The position numbers and the translations under genes are program-made. This document shows positions 1-9,244 of a stretch of 64,000 nucleotides of DNA, one piece after another (position 1 is the stretch's first letter; each line of letters starts with the position of its first letter). The notes beneath the pieces are model-generated. The model made no database searches and was not told the origin of the DNA. It was given only the letters and a program-made list of their open reading frames with translations. The stretch is from JACVRW01 sp963850205 (GTDB taxonomy: Bacteria > Actinomycetota > Thermoleophilia > Solirubrobacterales > Thermoleophilaceae): positions 1 to 64,000 of the forward strand of contig CAWKKJ010000008.1 of assembly GCA_963850205.1 (NCBI GenBank). The letters run 5' to 3'.

Positions 1-770
1 AGCTTCTCGGTGCGGGCCAGCGCGGCGAGGCCCTCGCGCACGATGCGCCGGTTCTCGTCCCGCAGGGGCACCAGATCGCACACGGTGGCCAGGGCGGCGA
101 GGTCGAGGTCGTCGTTTGCGCGCCCGGGGTCGTGGCCCGCGGCGCCGTGGAGCGCCTCGGCGAGCTTCAGCACCACCCCGGAGGCGCACAGGGCCGCGTC
201 GGTCCCCGCCGCCTCGCCGAGCGCCGGATGCACCACCGGGCAGTCGGGCAGCTGCGGCCCCGGGCGGTGGTGATCGCAGACCACCACGTCCATCCCGCCC
301 GCGCGGGCGGCGGCTATCTCCTCGGTGGCGGTGATCCCGCAGTCCACGGTCACGAGCAGGGCGGTGCCGCGGGCCCGCAGGCGCTCGACCGCAGCCGGGG
401 AGAGCCCGTAGCCCTCGTCGAAGCGGCTGGGCAGCTCCCAGGACGGGTCGCCGCCCAGCGCCCGCAGGGCGCGGACCATCATGGCGACGGAGCACACGCC
501 GTCCACGTCGTAGTCGCCGAACACCGCTATCGGCGACCCCCGCCGCAGGTGGTCGAGGATCAGCGGAACCGCCGCCTGCACCCCGGGGAGCGAGCCGGGA
601 TCGCGCCGCTCGCCGGCGGCCAGGAAGCGGCGGGTCTCGTCGAGGTCGCTGAAGCCGCGCCGGGCGAGCACGGCGCTCACCACGGGCGAGAGCCCGAGCC
701 CCTCCGACAGCCGCCGCGCGATCGCGACCTCGTAGGGCGCACAGGCCCAGCGTGACGGCGTTGTCTGCAT
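1..770 (-). CDS. recJ: RecJ-type single-stranded-DNA exonuclease, N-terminal part (runs off the window)
   Basis: Reading leftward from an ATG at 770, the frame is open to the window edge (about 256 residues) and encodes the DHH phosphoesterase domain of RecJ. The DYDVDG motif I metal site and the later CDHH motif (DHH) are both visible, as is the TVDCGIT stretch between them. RecJ degrades 5' ends of single-stranded DNA in recombination and mismatch repair, which fits its place downstream of ruvCAB and secDF on the same strand. A 59-bp gap separates it from the small membrane gene. The OB-fold and C-terminal parts lie outside the window. This is a real gene that is easily missed because the stop codon is not present. 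Confidence 0.93.
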   Translation of the reverse strand, partial: MQTTPSRWACAPYEVAIARRLSEGLGLSPVVSAVLARRGFSDLDETRRFLAAGERRDPGSLPGVQAAVPLILDHLRRGSPIAVFGDYDVDGVCSVAMMVRALRALGGDPSWELPSRFDEGYGLSPAAVERLRARGTALLVTVDCGITATEEIAAARAGGMDVVVCDHHRPGPQLPDCPVVHPALGEAAGTDAALCASGVVLKLAEALHGAAGHDPGRANDDLDLAALATVCDLVPLRDENRRIVREGLAALARTEK

Positions 771-829
771 CCCGCCCATCCTGTGTGGAGGAGCGGACGG
801 AACGGGCGGGCTCGCCCCCGCGGGTAGAG

Positions 830-1141
830 CTAGCCGCCGGCGGAGTGCGACCCGGCCCGGGTGAAGCCGTGGTCGATGCCCTTGGCCCGATCGCTCCGGG
901 CGCCCCACAGGTACGACAGGCCCAGCCCCAGCAGCGCGCCCGGCACGGCGAGCACCGCCTGGATCAGGTCGGTCTCGCTGCGGCCCGGCACGGTGGCGCC
1001 GTTCACGGCGAAGCTGAAGATCACCGCGCCGGCCACCGCGGCCAGGAAGGCGCCGACGATGCCGCCCCAGAAGCGGTCGGGCACGAACACGGTGAAGTGC
1101 CAGACCGCGATGCCCATCATGACCCACACGACCGCGCTCAT
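830..1141 (-). CDS. Small three-helix membrane protein of unknown function
   Basis: A 103-residue protein with about three hydrophobic segments (residues 2-20, 25-47 and 62-80) and a polar, glycine-rich tail. Its ATG overlaps the secDF stop codon as ATGA, so it is probably translationally coupled to secDF and followed by recJ. I recognise no domain. It could be a helper of the translocase or simply a co-transcribed inner-membrane protein; the sequence does not decide between these. Confidence 0.75.
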   Translation of the reverse strand: MSAVVWVMMGIAVWHFTVFVPDRFWGGIVGAFLAAVAGAVIFSFAVNGATVPGRSETDLIQAVLAVPGALLGLGLSYLWGARSDRAKGIDHGFTRAGSHSAGG

Positions 1142-4100
1142 CGGGCCCTCCCGTGCTTCTTGCGGGGACGCTGGCGCTTGGGCTTCGGCTTGGCCGGTCC
1201 GGCCGTGCTGGTCACGGGTGACTTGGTGCGCGCGGGCGTGGCCGGCTCCTGCTCGACCGGCGCCGACGGCGGGGGCGGCGGCTGGGGCGGGCTCGCCGGG
1301 CGCGCGGGCTCGGGCTGCGGGGGGCGAGGCGCCTCACGAGGGGGCGCCGCCTCAGGCGCAGCCGCCGCCTCAGGCGCAGGCGCGGCCTCAGGCGCAGGCG
1401 CCGCGTCGGGCGCAGGCGCCGCCTGCTTGGCACGAGCCGGACTCTCACCGATCGAGGCGGAGGCAAACGCGGGCACCAGGCCGCCGTGCTGGTCCATGAT
1501 CAGCCGCCGGCGGCGCATGTACGTGGTCTCGCGCTCCTTCCACTCCACGAGCACCGGGGTGGCGATGAAGATCGACGAGTAGGCCCCCGAGGCCACGCCC
1601 ACCAGCAGGGCGAAGGCGAAGTCCTTGAGCGTCGCCCCGCCGAAGAGCAGCAGCGAGCCCACGGGCATCAGCACCACGAAGCTCGTGGCCAGCGATCGGG
1701 TGAGCACCTCGGACATCGAGCGGTTCGCGATCTGGGAGAACGTGGCCCGCGGCATGCGCGGCACGTTCTCGCGTATTCGGTCGAACACGATCACCGTGTC
1801 GTACAGCGAGTAGCCCATGATCGTGAGCAGGGCGGCCACCGTGGCGGTGGTCACCTCGCGATCGGTCAGGGCGTACACGCCCGCGGTGATCAGCAGGTCG
1901 TGCGCCAGCGCGATCAGGATCGGCACGGCGAACTTCCACTCGAAGCGGAAGCCGATGTAGAGCGAGATCAGGAGCAGCGAGGCGAGCACGGCGATCGCCG
2001 CGGTGCGCGCGATCTGCTCGCCGAAGGTGGGCCCGATGGAGGTCGAGGAGAAGTCGTCACCCGCCACCCCGAAGTCCTCGTCGAGGGCGGCCTCCACCTC
2101 GTCCACCTGCTCCGGATCCAGCTCGGGCACCGAGATCTGGACCACGTTGCTGCCCAGCTCCGGGTCGTCGACCTGCTGGATCTTGGCCTCGCCGTAGCCC
2201 AGCGTCTGCAGCGTGCCCCGGACGTCGTCGACGCTGGCCGCCTGCTCCAGCGGTGTGCTGATCCGCGTTCCCGACTCGAAGTCGATGCCGAAGTTGAGCC
2301 CCAGCGTGGCGATGGCGATGGCGCCCGCCGCGATGATCGCGCCGGACGCGGAGAAGAACCAGCGCGAGCTCCCCATGAAGTCGAAGCTCCAGCCCTTGCT
2401 CTGCTTGCCCACGCCGAGGGCGCTCGGGCGGCGCAGCAGCCTGGTCCGGGCCAGCGAGCCCAGGATCGCCGAGGTGGCGAGCACGGCCGTGAAGAGCGAG
2501 ACGATGGTGCCGATCCCCAGCGTGAAGGCGAAGCCCTTGACCCCGCCGGTGGCCAGGGTGAACAGGATGAAGGCGACGCCGATCGTGACCACGTTCGCGT
2601 CGATGATCGTCCGCAGCGCCTTGGTGTAGCCCGCGGAGATGGCCGCGGGTATCGATCTCCCCGCTCGCACCTCCTCCTTGATGCGCTCGTACATGACGAT
2701 GTTCGCGTCGGCCGCCACCGCCAGCGTGAGCACCAGCCCGGCGATGCCCGGCAGGGTCATCGTGATCGGGATCAGCTTCACCAGCGCGAACAGCAGCACC
2801 GCGTAGATCAGCAGCGCCACGGTGGCCACCACACCGAGCACGCGGTAGAAAACGAGCAGGAAGAGGACGGTCAGGGCGAGCCCCACGGCGGCCGCCAGGA
2901 GGCCCTGGTCGAGCGCCTGCTGGCCGAGCGTGGCCGACACCTGGGTCTCGGAGATCAGCTTCAGCTCGATGGGAAGGGCGCCGATGCGCAGGCTCTCGGC
3001 CAGGTCGTTCACGGCGTTGAAGTCGCCCACGTTCTCGATCTGGGCGCCCTGCTTCCCGTCGATGCCCTCGGGCAGCTCGGTGTAGTCGATCGTGGCCAGC
3101 GAGATGATCTGGTCGTCGAGCGTGATCGCGAACTGCTGGAAGGTCTGCTGGCGCTGCTCGACGGTCGCGCCGGGCGGGAGGATGATCTTCGAGCCCCGCT
3201 CGGCGATGCGCTTGGTGACCCGGGCGAAGGCCCCGCGCCCCTCGTCGGTGAAGTCCATCGTCACCACGGGAGCGCCGTTCTGGTCGGTGTTCGCCTCCGG
3301 GTTGGTGATGTCGGTGCCCGACAGCTCCGAGTCGTCCTCGATCACGTAGAAGCGCTGGACCCGCTCGGACTGCCCCTCCACCGCCTCGGCCTCGATCACC
3401 AGCACGCCCTTGGGCACCGAGAACACCTGTGACCCGGCCGGCGGGCCGCCGGAACCGAGCGCCTCGAGCTCCTCGGAGCACGCCGTGCCCTTCGCGAAGT
3501 CGGGAGCGGGACCCGGCCCGGGCTCGTACTCGGCCAGCAGCTCGTCGCAGGAACCCGAGGGCTCGTAGGGCTCGAAGCGGGCCGGCTGGCCGTCGGGGCC
3601 GATGGGGTAGCGGTCGGGCCCGAACAGGTAGTACTGGTCGCTGCGCTTGGTGTCGTTGTCCCTATCGGCCTCCTCGGGCGAAACGTCGGAGCCCGGGGGC
3701 ACGTCGCTCTGCTCGGCCTTGCCCTCCTGCTTGCTGGCGGCCTCCACCGCCTGGTACAGCGACTTGGCCCCGGCGAACGGCGCGCTGGGATCGCGCACCA
3801 GCACGTTCGGCTCCCAGTCGTAGAACTGCAGCTGGGCGGTGGTGCCCACCTGCTCCTTGGCCCGCTCGGGGTTCTGCACGTCGGGCAGCGCCACCGAGAT
3901 CTGGTCGGGGCCGGAGCGCTGGATCTCCGGCTCGGACACGCCCAGGGCGTCCACCCGCTCGCGCATGGTCGAGATCGCGTCGTCGATCGCCTGGGGCGTG
4001 ACCTCGGGCACCTGGGGCGTCGCGAGCCCCTCGTAGACCAGCTCGATCCCGCCCCGGAGGTCGAGGCCGAGCTTGGTCTCCTTCGTGGCGATCACGAAGC

Positions 4101-4164
4101 CTGCCCCCGCGAGCAGGAGCATCATCACCCCGATGATCGTCAGGTTGCGGGTGCGGCTGGTCAT
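1138..4164 (-). CDS. secDF: Protein translocase subunits SecD and SecF fused in one polypeptide
   Basis: This 1008-residue protein uses the proton gradient to pull secreted proteins out of the SecYEG channel. An N-terminal membrane helix (about 8-26) is followed by the SecD signature LGLDLRGGIEL (32-42), a large periplasmic P1 domain with an Asp/Glu/Pro-rich insertion (about 145-245), and the SecD membrane bundle (about 420-570) with ADANIVMYERIKEE (485-498). SecF begins near residue 590 with its own GIDFESG motif (626-632) and second membrane bundle. The last 110 residues are a Pro/Ala/Glu tail with a short tandem repeat and a basic end. Many actinobacteria carry secD and secF as separate genes, so the fusion is notable. 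ATGA overlaps join it to the genes on both sides. Confidence 0.96.
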   Translation of the reverse strand: MTSRTRNLTIIGVMMLLLAGAGFVIATKETKLGLDLRGGIELVYEGLATPQVPEVTPQAIDDAISTMRERVDALGVSEPEIQRSGPDQISVALPDVQNPERAKEQVGTTAQLQFYDWEPNVLVRDPSAPFAGAKSLYQAVEAASKQEGKAEQSDVPPGSDVSPEEADRDNDTKRSDQYYLFGPDRYPIGPDGQPARFEPYEPSGSCDELLAEYEPGPGPAPDFAKGTACSEELEALGSGGPPAGSQVFSVPKGVLVIEAEAVEGQSERVQRFYVIEDDSELSGTDITNPEANTDQNGAPVVTMDFTDEGRGAFARVTKRIAERGSKIILPPGATVEQRQQTFQQFAITLDDQIISLATIDYTELPEGIDGKQGAQIENVGDFNAVNDLAESLRIGALPIELKLISETQVSATLGQQALDQGLLAAAVGLALTVLFLLVFYRVLGVVATVALLIYAVLLFALVKLIPITMTLPGIAGLVLTLAVAADANIVMYERIKEEVRAGRSIPAAISAGYTKALRTIIDANVVTIGVAFILFTLATGGVKGFAFTLGIGTIVSLFTAVLATSAILGSLARTRLLRRPSALGVGKQSKGWSFDFMGSSRWFFSASGAIIAAGAIAIATLGLNFGIDFESGTRISTPLEQAASVDDVRGTLQTLGYGEAKIQQVDDPELGSNVVQISVPELDPEQVDEVEAALDEDFGVAGDDFSSTSIGPTFGEQIARTAAIAVLASLLLISLYIGFRFEWKFAVPILIALAHDLLITAGVYALTDREVTTATVAALLTIMGYSLYDTVIVFDRIRENVPRMPRATFSQIANRSMSEVLTRSLATSFVVLMPVGSLLLFGGATLKDFAFALLVGVASGAYSSIFIATPVLVEWKERETTYMRRRRLIMDQHGGLVPAFASASIGESPARAKQAAPAPDAAPAPEAAPAPEAAAAPEAAPPREAPRPPQPEPARPASPPQPPPPPSAPVEQEPATPARTKSPVTSTAGPAKPKPKRQRPRKKHGRAR
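1346..1423. repeat. Imperfect 18-bp tandem repeat in the secF tail
   Basis: About four copies of a unit containing GCCTCAGGCGCAGGC lie end to end. On the minus strand they encode the Ala-Pro-Ala-Pro-Glu-Ala repeats of the SecDF C-terminal tail. Units differ by single bases. The period keeps the reading frame, so copy-number change would only alter tail length. Confidence 0.8.
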
Positions 4165-4604
4165 CGTGGAGTCAGCACCAGGAGCAGCCCGCCGTCATCG
4201 TCGTAGGCGGGGAAGATGTCCGCTTTCGCGGATTCCGGGCGGTCGCCCTCGGCGTGGACCACCACCGGCTTGTCCAGCACCCGCACCCCCCATTCCAGCG
4301 CGATGCTGATGTGATCGTCCCCGGCCTCGAACTGGAGGTCGAGCACGTCCTGCACCGGGCGGCCGATCACGTCGAGGTCGCCCAGGCCGGTGAGCTCGCG
4401 GGCGCCCCGGCCGGTGCCGATCAGCCGGCCCTGCTGGTCGAGGATGAAGAAGGCGGCGTTGGGCGCCGGGTAGTAGTCGTCGAGCAGCTCGAACAGGAAG
4501 CCGAACCCGCATTTCTTGCACGCCCGGGCGCGGCTCTGAAAGCCCTGGGTGCGCTCCGTGGAGATGCTGCGGTCCCCACAGTTGGGACAGATGAAGATCG
4601 GCAT
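4161..4604 (-). CDS. Zinc-ribbon plus PAS-like domain protein
   Basis: A 147-residue soluble protein. Two Cys pairs (C6/C9 and C29/C32) form a zinc ribbon, and residues about 40-145 resemble a PAS sensor domain (AAFFILDQQGRLIGTGRGA, then GRPVQDVL and a C-terminal beta strand GLLLVLTP). It carries no output domain, so it probably acts through a partner. Its stop overlaps the secDF ATG, and ruvB lies 54 bp upstream on the same strand. The link to secretion or recombination is positional only. The PAS call is from fold-like pattern, not from a signature residue. Confidence 0.7.
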   Translation of the reverse strand: MPIFICPNCGDRSISTERTQGFQSRARACKKCGFGFLFELLDDYYPAPNAAFFILDQQGRLIGTGRGARELTGLGDLDVIGRPVQDVLDLQFEAGDDHISIALEWGVRVLDKPVVVHAEGDRPESAKADIFPAYDDDGGLLLVLTPR

Positions 4605-4658
4605 GAAAGGAGTAAGGGTAGGCGCTCGCCTAAAGGGCAGGTTAGACGGAGCGTTTCC

Positions 4659-5699
4659 CTAGAAGAGCTGGGCGTGGCCGCCGCGCGGAGGCTCGAGCCC
4701 GAGGTGCAGGAAGGCCGCCTGCGTGGCCACCCGCCCCCGCGGGGTGCGCATGAGAAACCCCTGCTGCAGCAGGTAGGGCTCGTAGACGTCCTCGATGGTG
4801 TCCGGCTCCTCGCCCACCGCCACCGCCAGCGTGCTCAGGCCCACCGGGCCGCCGCCGAACTTCTGGCATAGCGCCCGCAGGATGTCGCGGTCGAGCCGGT
4901 CCAGCCCGGCGGCGTCGACCTCGAGCAGGTCGAGGCCCTCCTGCGCCGTGGGCGCGTCGATGCTCCCGGCGCCGCGGACCTCGGCCACGTCCCGCACCCG
5001 CTTGAGCAGCCGGTTCGCGACGCGTGGGGTGCCCCGGGCGCGAGCCGCGATCGCCTCGGCGCCCGCATCGTCGATCTCGACCCCGAGGATCCCCGCCGAG
5101 CGCAGCACGATCCGGGCCAGCTCCGGCGGCGCGTAGAGCTCGAGGCGGTGGGTCACGCCGAAGCGGTCGCGCAGCGGTGTGGTCAACAGGCCGGTGCGCG
5201 TGGTGGCGCCGATCATCGTGAACTCGGGCAGGTCGAGCGTGACCACACGGGCGCCCGCGCCCTGGCCGACGGTGATCGGCAGCCGGCGGTCCTCCATGGC
5301 CGGGTAGAAGGTCTCCTCCAGCGCCCGGGGCAGGCGATGGATCTCGTCGACGAAGAACACGCTCCGGGGCTCCAGCGCGGTGAGGTAGCTGGCCACGTCC
5401 CCCTTGCGCTCCAGGGCGGGGCCGGCGGTCTGCACGAAGTCCACGCCCAGCTCGTTGGCGACGATCTGGGCCAGCGACGTCTTGCCCAGCCCCGGCGGGC
5501 CGGCGAGCAGCACGTGGTCGAGGGCCTCGCCGCGGGCCCGGGCCGCCTCGATGAACACCGCGAGCTGCCCCCTGACCGCCTCCTGGCCGACGAAGTCCTC
5601 GAGCCGCTTGGGCCGTAGCGAGCGGTCGAGATCGTCCTCGGCGGGAAGCGCCACCGGGTCGTGGATGCGCTCGGCCCCGGGGGTACGGATCGAGGTCAC
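4659..5699 (-). CDS. ruvB: Holliday junction branch migration ATPase RuvB
   Basis: A 346-residue AAA+ motor that drives branch migration of Holliday junctions with RuvA. The N-terminal SLRPKRLEDFVGQE motif, Walker A GPPGLGKT (about 67-74), Walker B VDEIHR, sensor GATTRTG with its Arg, and the C-terminal winged helix (GLSTLAVAVGEEPDTIEDVYEPYL) are all present at normal family length. Its GTG start overlaps the ruvA stop as GTGA (5696-5699), so ruvCAB is one operon in the usual order. A 54-bp gap follows before the zinc-ribbon gene. Confidence 0.98.
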   Translation of the reverse strand: MTSIRTPGAERIHDPVALPAEDDLDRSLRPKRLEDFVGQEAVRGQLAVFIEAARARGEALDHVLLAGPPGLGKTSLAQIVANELGVDFVQTAGPALERKGDVASYLTALEPRSVFFVDEIHRLPRALEETFYPAMEDRRLPITVGQGAGARVVTLDLPEFTMIGATTRTGLLTTPLRDRFGVTHRLELYAPPELARIVLRSAGILGVEIDDAGAEAIAARARGTPRVANRLLKRVRDVAEVRGAGSIDAPTAQEGLDLLEVDAAGLDRLDRDILRALCQKFGGGPVGLSTLAVAVGEEPDTIEDVYEPYLLQQGFLMRTPRGRVATQAAFLHLGLEPPRGGHAQLF

Positions 5700-6274
5700 C
5701 GTGAGGCCCTCAGCGCGGCGGCGATCAGCTCCTCGGGGTTGTCCCCGGGTGCGCCGTCGAGCATCTGGTCCGCCTCCTGGGGCAAGAAGCCGAGGCCGAG
5801 CAGGCCCTCGCGGGCGAGGCTGCGCGGGTCGTCGCTTGCCGTGCGGCGCACCACGATGTCGTCGCTCACCCGGCCCGCCACCTTCTCGCGCAGCTCGACG
5901 ATGATCCGCTCGGCGGTGCGCTTGCCGATGCCCGGCACCGCCTGGAAACGGGCCGCGTCGCCCGAGGCGATCGCGTTCAGCAGCTCGCGCGGCGCGCCGC
6001 CGGAGAGCACCGCGAGGGCCACCTTCGGGCCGACCGACTGGACGCCGATCAGCATCAGGAACAGCTCGCGCTCGGCGGCGGTGGAAAAGCCGTACAGGTG
6101 CATGCCGTCGTCGCGCAGCACGAGATGGGTCAGTAGCAGCGCCTCCTCTCCGGCCCCCGGCACCGCGGCCATCGTCTCCGACGAGACGGCCATGCGGTAG
6201 CCCACGCCCGCGGCTTCGACCACCACCTCACCCCCGAGCCGGCTGATCACGCGGCCGCGCACCGAGGCGATCAC
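5696..6274 (-). CDS. ruvA: Holliday junction DNA-binding protein RuvA
   Basis: A 192-residue RuvA with the OB-fold N terminus (IASVRGRVISRL, then GVGYRM), tandem helix-hairpin-helix motifs (GVQSVGPKVALAVLSG and AVPGIGKRTAERIIVELREK) and the mobile C-terminal domain III ending in ALRASR. The GTG start at 6274 overlaps the ruvC stop as GTGA and gives the family length; the frame stays open upstream but that part is the ruvC shadow. RuvA tetramers bind the four-way junction and load RuvB. Confidence 0.97.
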   Translation of the reverse strand: MIASVRGRVISRLGGEVVVEAAGVGYRMAVSSETMAAVPGAGEEALLLTHLVLRDDGMHLYGFSTAAERELFLMLIGVQSVGPKVALAVLSGGAPRELLNAIASGDAARFQAVPGIGKRTAERIIVELREKVAGRVSDDIVVRRTASDDPRSLAREGLLGLGFLPQEADQMLDGAPGDNPEELIAAALRASR

Positions 6275-6768
6275 GCAAGCGCCTCCTGGAGCGGCGCCCC
6301 GTTGGCGTGGCAGATGGCCACGGCGAGGGCGTCGGCGGCGTGGTCGGGCTCCGGCGGCTCGGGCAGCGCGAGCAGGGAGCCGACCATCCGCTGCACCTGC
6401 TGCTTGGGGGCCGAGCCACTGCCGCACACGGCCTGCTTGACCGCCTGCGGCGTGTAGCTGAAGCAGGGCACGCCGTGCATGCCCGCCGACAACAGCACGA
6501 CGCCGCGCGCCTGCCCGACCGCGAAGGCGCTGTGGCTGTTGCGGCCGAAGTACAGATCCTCCACCGCCATGGCAGCGGGATGATGGGCGGCGATCAGGTC
6601 GGACACCCGGGCGTGGATCTCCGCCAGCCGCCGCTCGAGCGGCGAGCCGGCGCGCGTCTGGATCACGCCGCCGTCGAGCGCCGCCATCCGCCGCCCGCGG
6701 GAGAACACCACGCCGTAGCCGGTGTGCGCGGTGCCGGGATCGATGCCGAGGACAACCACCATCGGCAT
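6271..6768 (-). CDS. ruvC: Crossover junction endodeoxyribonuclease RuvC
   Basis: A 165-residue Holliday junction resolvase. Acidic active-site residues are in place: the first in LGIDPGT (residue 10), Glu in AVEDLYF (70), and the Asp pair in PDHAADALAVA (142 and 146). ATG at 6768 is taken because the family starts just before the first beta strand; another ATG follows two codons later. The long open frame upstream belongs to the shadow of the glycosyltransferase gene. First gene of ruvCAB; a 41-bp gap separates it from the upstream minus-strand gene. Confidence 0.97.
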   Translation of the reverse strand: MPMVVVLGIDPGTAHTGYGVVFSRGRRMAALDGGVIQTRAGSPLERRLAEIHARVSDLIAAHHPAAMAVEDLYFGRNSHSAFAVGQARGVVLLSAGMHGVPCFSYTPQAVKQAVCGSGSAPKQQVQRMVGSLLALPEPPEPDHAADALAVAICHANGAPLQEALA

Positions 6769-6809
6769 GATTCTGCGGCCGCGGCCGGACGCCTGCCCGC
6801 CACGGGCCG

Positions 6810-7973
6810 TCAGCCGCGGGCCAGCTGGGCCAGGAACGCCGGCGCCTCGTCCACGCTGGGGAGCGTCCGCACGTCGTCGGCGATGCGCTGCGCGGCCTCT
6901 CGGTAGGTGCGGTCGTCGAGCAGGACGTGCACCGCGTCGCCCAGGCGAGACATCGCCCCGGGGCCGCCCTCCAGGGCGATGCCCGCGCCCAGCGCGGCGA
7001 CCCGGCGGGCGTTGAAGGGCTGGTCGGCGAAGCTGGGGATCACCACCATCGGCACCCCGGCCGACAGCCCCATGCGCGTGGTCCCGAAGCCTCCGTGGCA
7101 GACCATGGCCGCCGCGTGGGGCATCACGTCGCGCTGCGGGACCCACTGCTCGACGTGAACGCCGGCGGGCAGCGGCCCCAGCTCGGCCGGGTCGCGATCC
7201 CGCCCGATCGTCACCAGCACCCGGGCATCGACACCCGCCAGCTGCTCGATCGCGGCGCGGTAGAGGCCGGGAAAGAGGTCCATCTGCGGCAGCACCGAGC
7301 CGAAGGTGAGGTAGACCAGCGGACGCTCGTCGCCGGCGGGCCACCAATCGCCGGGAAGGTCCGCCGTCGGGTGGTCGGCCTCGCGAAAGCGCCGGGCCTG
7401 GGCCGGACCCGGGGCTTCGGGGTCCTCCATCGCCGTCGGCGTGAGGGTCACGAAGGGGGACCGGAGGAGGCGGTCGCCCACGGGGTCTGCGGCCAGCCCC
7501 AGCTCCGCGCGCAGGTCGTCGAGCACGGGCGGCACCACCGCCGCCACCATCTGCTCGCTGCTGCCGAGCACCAGCCCCACGCGAACGTGCGGAATGCGCC
7601 GCCGCTCTGCGGCCAGATAGCCGGCGAACTCCGTGGTCTCGTGCATCACGAGGTCGGGGCGCCAGCGGTCGACCGCGGCCAGCACGTCGGGATATCCCGC
7701 GCGCCCGTCCAGGCGGGTGAACACCTCGCCCACCACCCGGGCGCCGGCCTCCTCGTCGGTCAGGCCGTCGAGGGAGGAGAAGATCGCGTCGCGCCCGTCC
7801 TCGGGGCCCTCGTCGAAGGGCCAGAACGCCAGTCCGGCGCGCTCGATCAGCCCGCGGCCGCGAGCAGGCGCCGCGACCATCACGTCGGCGCCCGCGCGGC
7901 GCAGCGCGCCGGCGAAGGGGAGCAGCGGGCCGATATGGCCCGCGCCGCTATGGGCGGTGAGAAGAACGCGCAC
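6810..7973 (-). CDS. Glycosyltransferase of the GT1 / MGT (UGT-like) family
   Basis: About 387 residues with the two-domain GT-B pattern: N-terminal RVLLTAHSGAGHIGPLLPFAGAL and the C-terminal donor-binding region (VYLTFGSVLPQ, then HVEQWVPQRDVMPHAAAMVCHGGFGTTRMGLSAGVPMV in two pieces). The HGGFGT segment and following Gly/Asp-poor loop are the nucleotide-sugar site. These enzymes attach sugars to lipids or secondary metabolites; the acceptor cannot be read from sequence. GTG at 7973 is chosen because the first beta strand begins immediately after it. A second member of the family is at 43123-44355. Confidence 0.88.
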   Translation of the reverse strand: MRVLLTAHSGAGHIGPLLPFAGALRRAGADVMVAAPARGRGLIERAGLAFWPFDEGPEDGRDAIFSSLDGLTDEEAGARVVGEVFTRLDGRAGYPDVLAAVDRWRPDLVMHETTEFAGYLAAERRRIPHVRVGLVLGSSEQMVAAVVPPVLDDLRAELGLAADPVGDRLLRSPFVTLTPTAMEDPEAPGPAQARRFREADHPTADLPGDWWPAGDERPLVYLTFGSVLPQMDLFPGLYRAAIEQLAGVDARVLVTIGRDRDPAELGPLPAGVHVEQWVPQRDVMPHAAAMVCHGGFGTTRMGLSAGVPMVVIPSFADQPFNARRVAALGAGIALEGGPGAMSRLGDAVHVLLDDRTYREAAQRIADDVRTLPSVDEAPAFLAQLARG

Positions 7974-8058
7974 GAAGAGCCATGACGCGGGCGCGGCCGG
8001 ATCTATTCCCGGCGCAGGTGCGGCACCCACCCCCTCTCGTGAGTACGCTCAGGCTCTG

Positions 8059-8451
8059 ATGGGATCTCGCCACGTGACACCGATGACGGCCGCCGCCGCC
8101 GCAGCGGCCTCGGCCTTCGTGCCCGCAGCCGCCGCCGCGAGCGAGGACCTCCCTCGGGACGAGGGCCCCGTGGAAGAGGTGGGCGGCGCCGACGTCGGCG
8201 CCATCTCGGAAGAGCAGGTGACACCGCCCGCTCTACCCCCCACCCCGCCCCCGCCGACCGGATACGGCACCGAGTACCACGTGCGCGGAGGCGAATCGCT
8301 CTGGGCCATCGCCCGAGGGCTCATCGGCCCGAGCGCCACGGCGGCGGAGATCGCCGCGGAGGTGGCCCGGCTATGGAAGCTCAACCTCCACACGATCGGC
8401 TCGGCGGACCCGAAACTGCTGCCGGAAGGAACGGTGCTGCGCCTGCGCTGA
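8059..8451 (+). CDS. Exported LysM-domain protein
   Basis: A 130-residue protein: Ala-rich hydrophobic N terminus (residues 8-28, a signal peptide or anchor), an acidic and proline-rich linker, then a single LysM domain (about 71-130: EYHVRGGESLWAIA ... LWKLNLHTIG ... LPEGTVLRL). LysM binds peptidoglycan or chitin GlcNAc, so the product probably sits on the cell wall. The start codon has no clear SD but a TACGCT box lies 9 nt upstream, consistent with a leaderless transcript divergent from the glycosyltransferase. It converges on yebC with a 10-bp gap. Confidence 0.88.
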   Translation: MGSRHVTPMTAAAAAAASAFVPAAAAASEDLPRDEGPVEEVGGADVGAISEEQVTPPALPPTPPPPTGYGTEYHVRGGESLWAIARGLIGPSATAAEIAAEVARLWKLNLHTIGSADPKLLPEGTVLRLR

Positions 8452-8461
8452 GCCGCGCGGG

Positions 8462-9211
8462 TCAGACCGCGGCCACGCGCTCGAGCACGGCCGCATCCAC
8501 GTCGAAGTTCGCGTGCACGGACTGGACGTCGTCGTGGTCCTCGAGCCCCTCTATCAGGCGCATCAGGGTGCCCACGCGGTCCTCCTCGACGGGTGTGCGG
8601 GTGGTCGGCCGCTGCACGAGCTCGGAGGACTCGATCTCGACGCCCGCGCCCTCCAGCGCCTCGCGGACGGCCGCCAGCTCACCCGGACCGGTCACGATCT
8701 CCCACACGTCGCCGTCCAGGGCCACGTCCTCGGCCCCGGCGTCGATGGCGGGCAGGAGCTCGTCCTCGGAGTAGCGCCCCCCGTCCACGACCACCTCGCC
8801 CTTTCTCTCGAAGGTCCAGGCGACCGAACCGGGCTCGCCCAGGCTGCCGCCGTGCTTGGTGAACAACTGGCGCACCTCCGAGCCGGTGCGGTTGCGGTTG
8901 TCGGTGAGGACCTCGACCAGGATGGCCACCCCGCCCGGTCCGTAGCCCTCGTACAGAACGTTCTCGTAGGCGTCGGCCTCCGAGTCGGCGCCGGTGCCCT
9001 TGGCGATGGCCCGCTCGATGTTGTCCTTCGGCATCGAGGCGTCGCGTGCCTTCTGGATGGCCAGGGCCAGCGACGGGTTGGACTCGGGGTCACCGCCGTC
9101 GCGCGCCGCAACGGTGATGGCGCGCGACAGCTTGGTGAAGAGCTGTCCACGCTTGGCGTCGACCGCCTTCTTCTTGTGCTTGATCGACGCCCACTTGGAA
9201 TGGCCGGCCAT
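8462..9211 (-). CDS. YebC/PmpR-family DNA-binding or ribosome-associated regulator
   Basis: A 249-residue protein with the strongly conserved N terminus MAGHSKWASIKHKKK and the NIERAIAKGTG and YEGYGPGGVAILVE motifs of the family. Members act as transcriptional regulators, and some have been linked to relief of ribosome stalling at proline tracts. In other genomes the gene often lies next to ruvC or pdxST; here it lies between the two groups. Length and motifs are normal. Confidence 0.95.
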   Translation of the reverse strand: MAGHSKWASIKHKKKAVDAKRGQLFTKLSRAITVAARDGGDPESNPSLALAIQKARDASMPKDNIERAIAKGTGADSEADAYENVLYEGYGPGGVAILVEVLTDNRNRTGSEVRQLFTKHGGSLGEPGSVAWTFERKGEVVVDGGRYSEDELLPAIDAGAEDVALDGDVWEIVTGPGELAAVREALEGAGVEIESSELVQRPTTRTPVEEDRVGTLMRLIEGLEDHDDVQSVHANFDVDAAVLERVAAV

Positions 9212-9244
9212 GACCGCGCAAGCCTACCCGGGAGTGGCCCGCCC

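Noticed and set aside
1486..3432. Very long plus-strand open frame opposite secDF
   Set aside because: His/Asp/Gly/Arg-rich composition typical of the antisense frame of a high-GC gene; secDF on the other strand has full homology.
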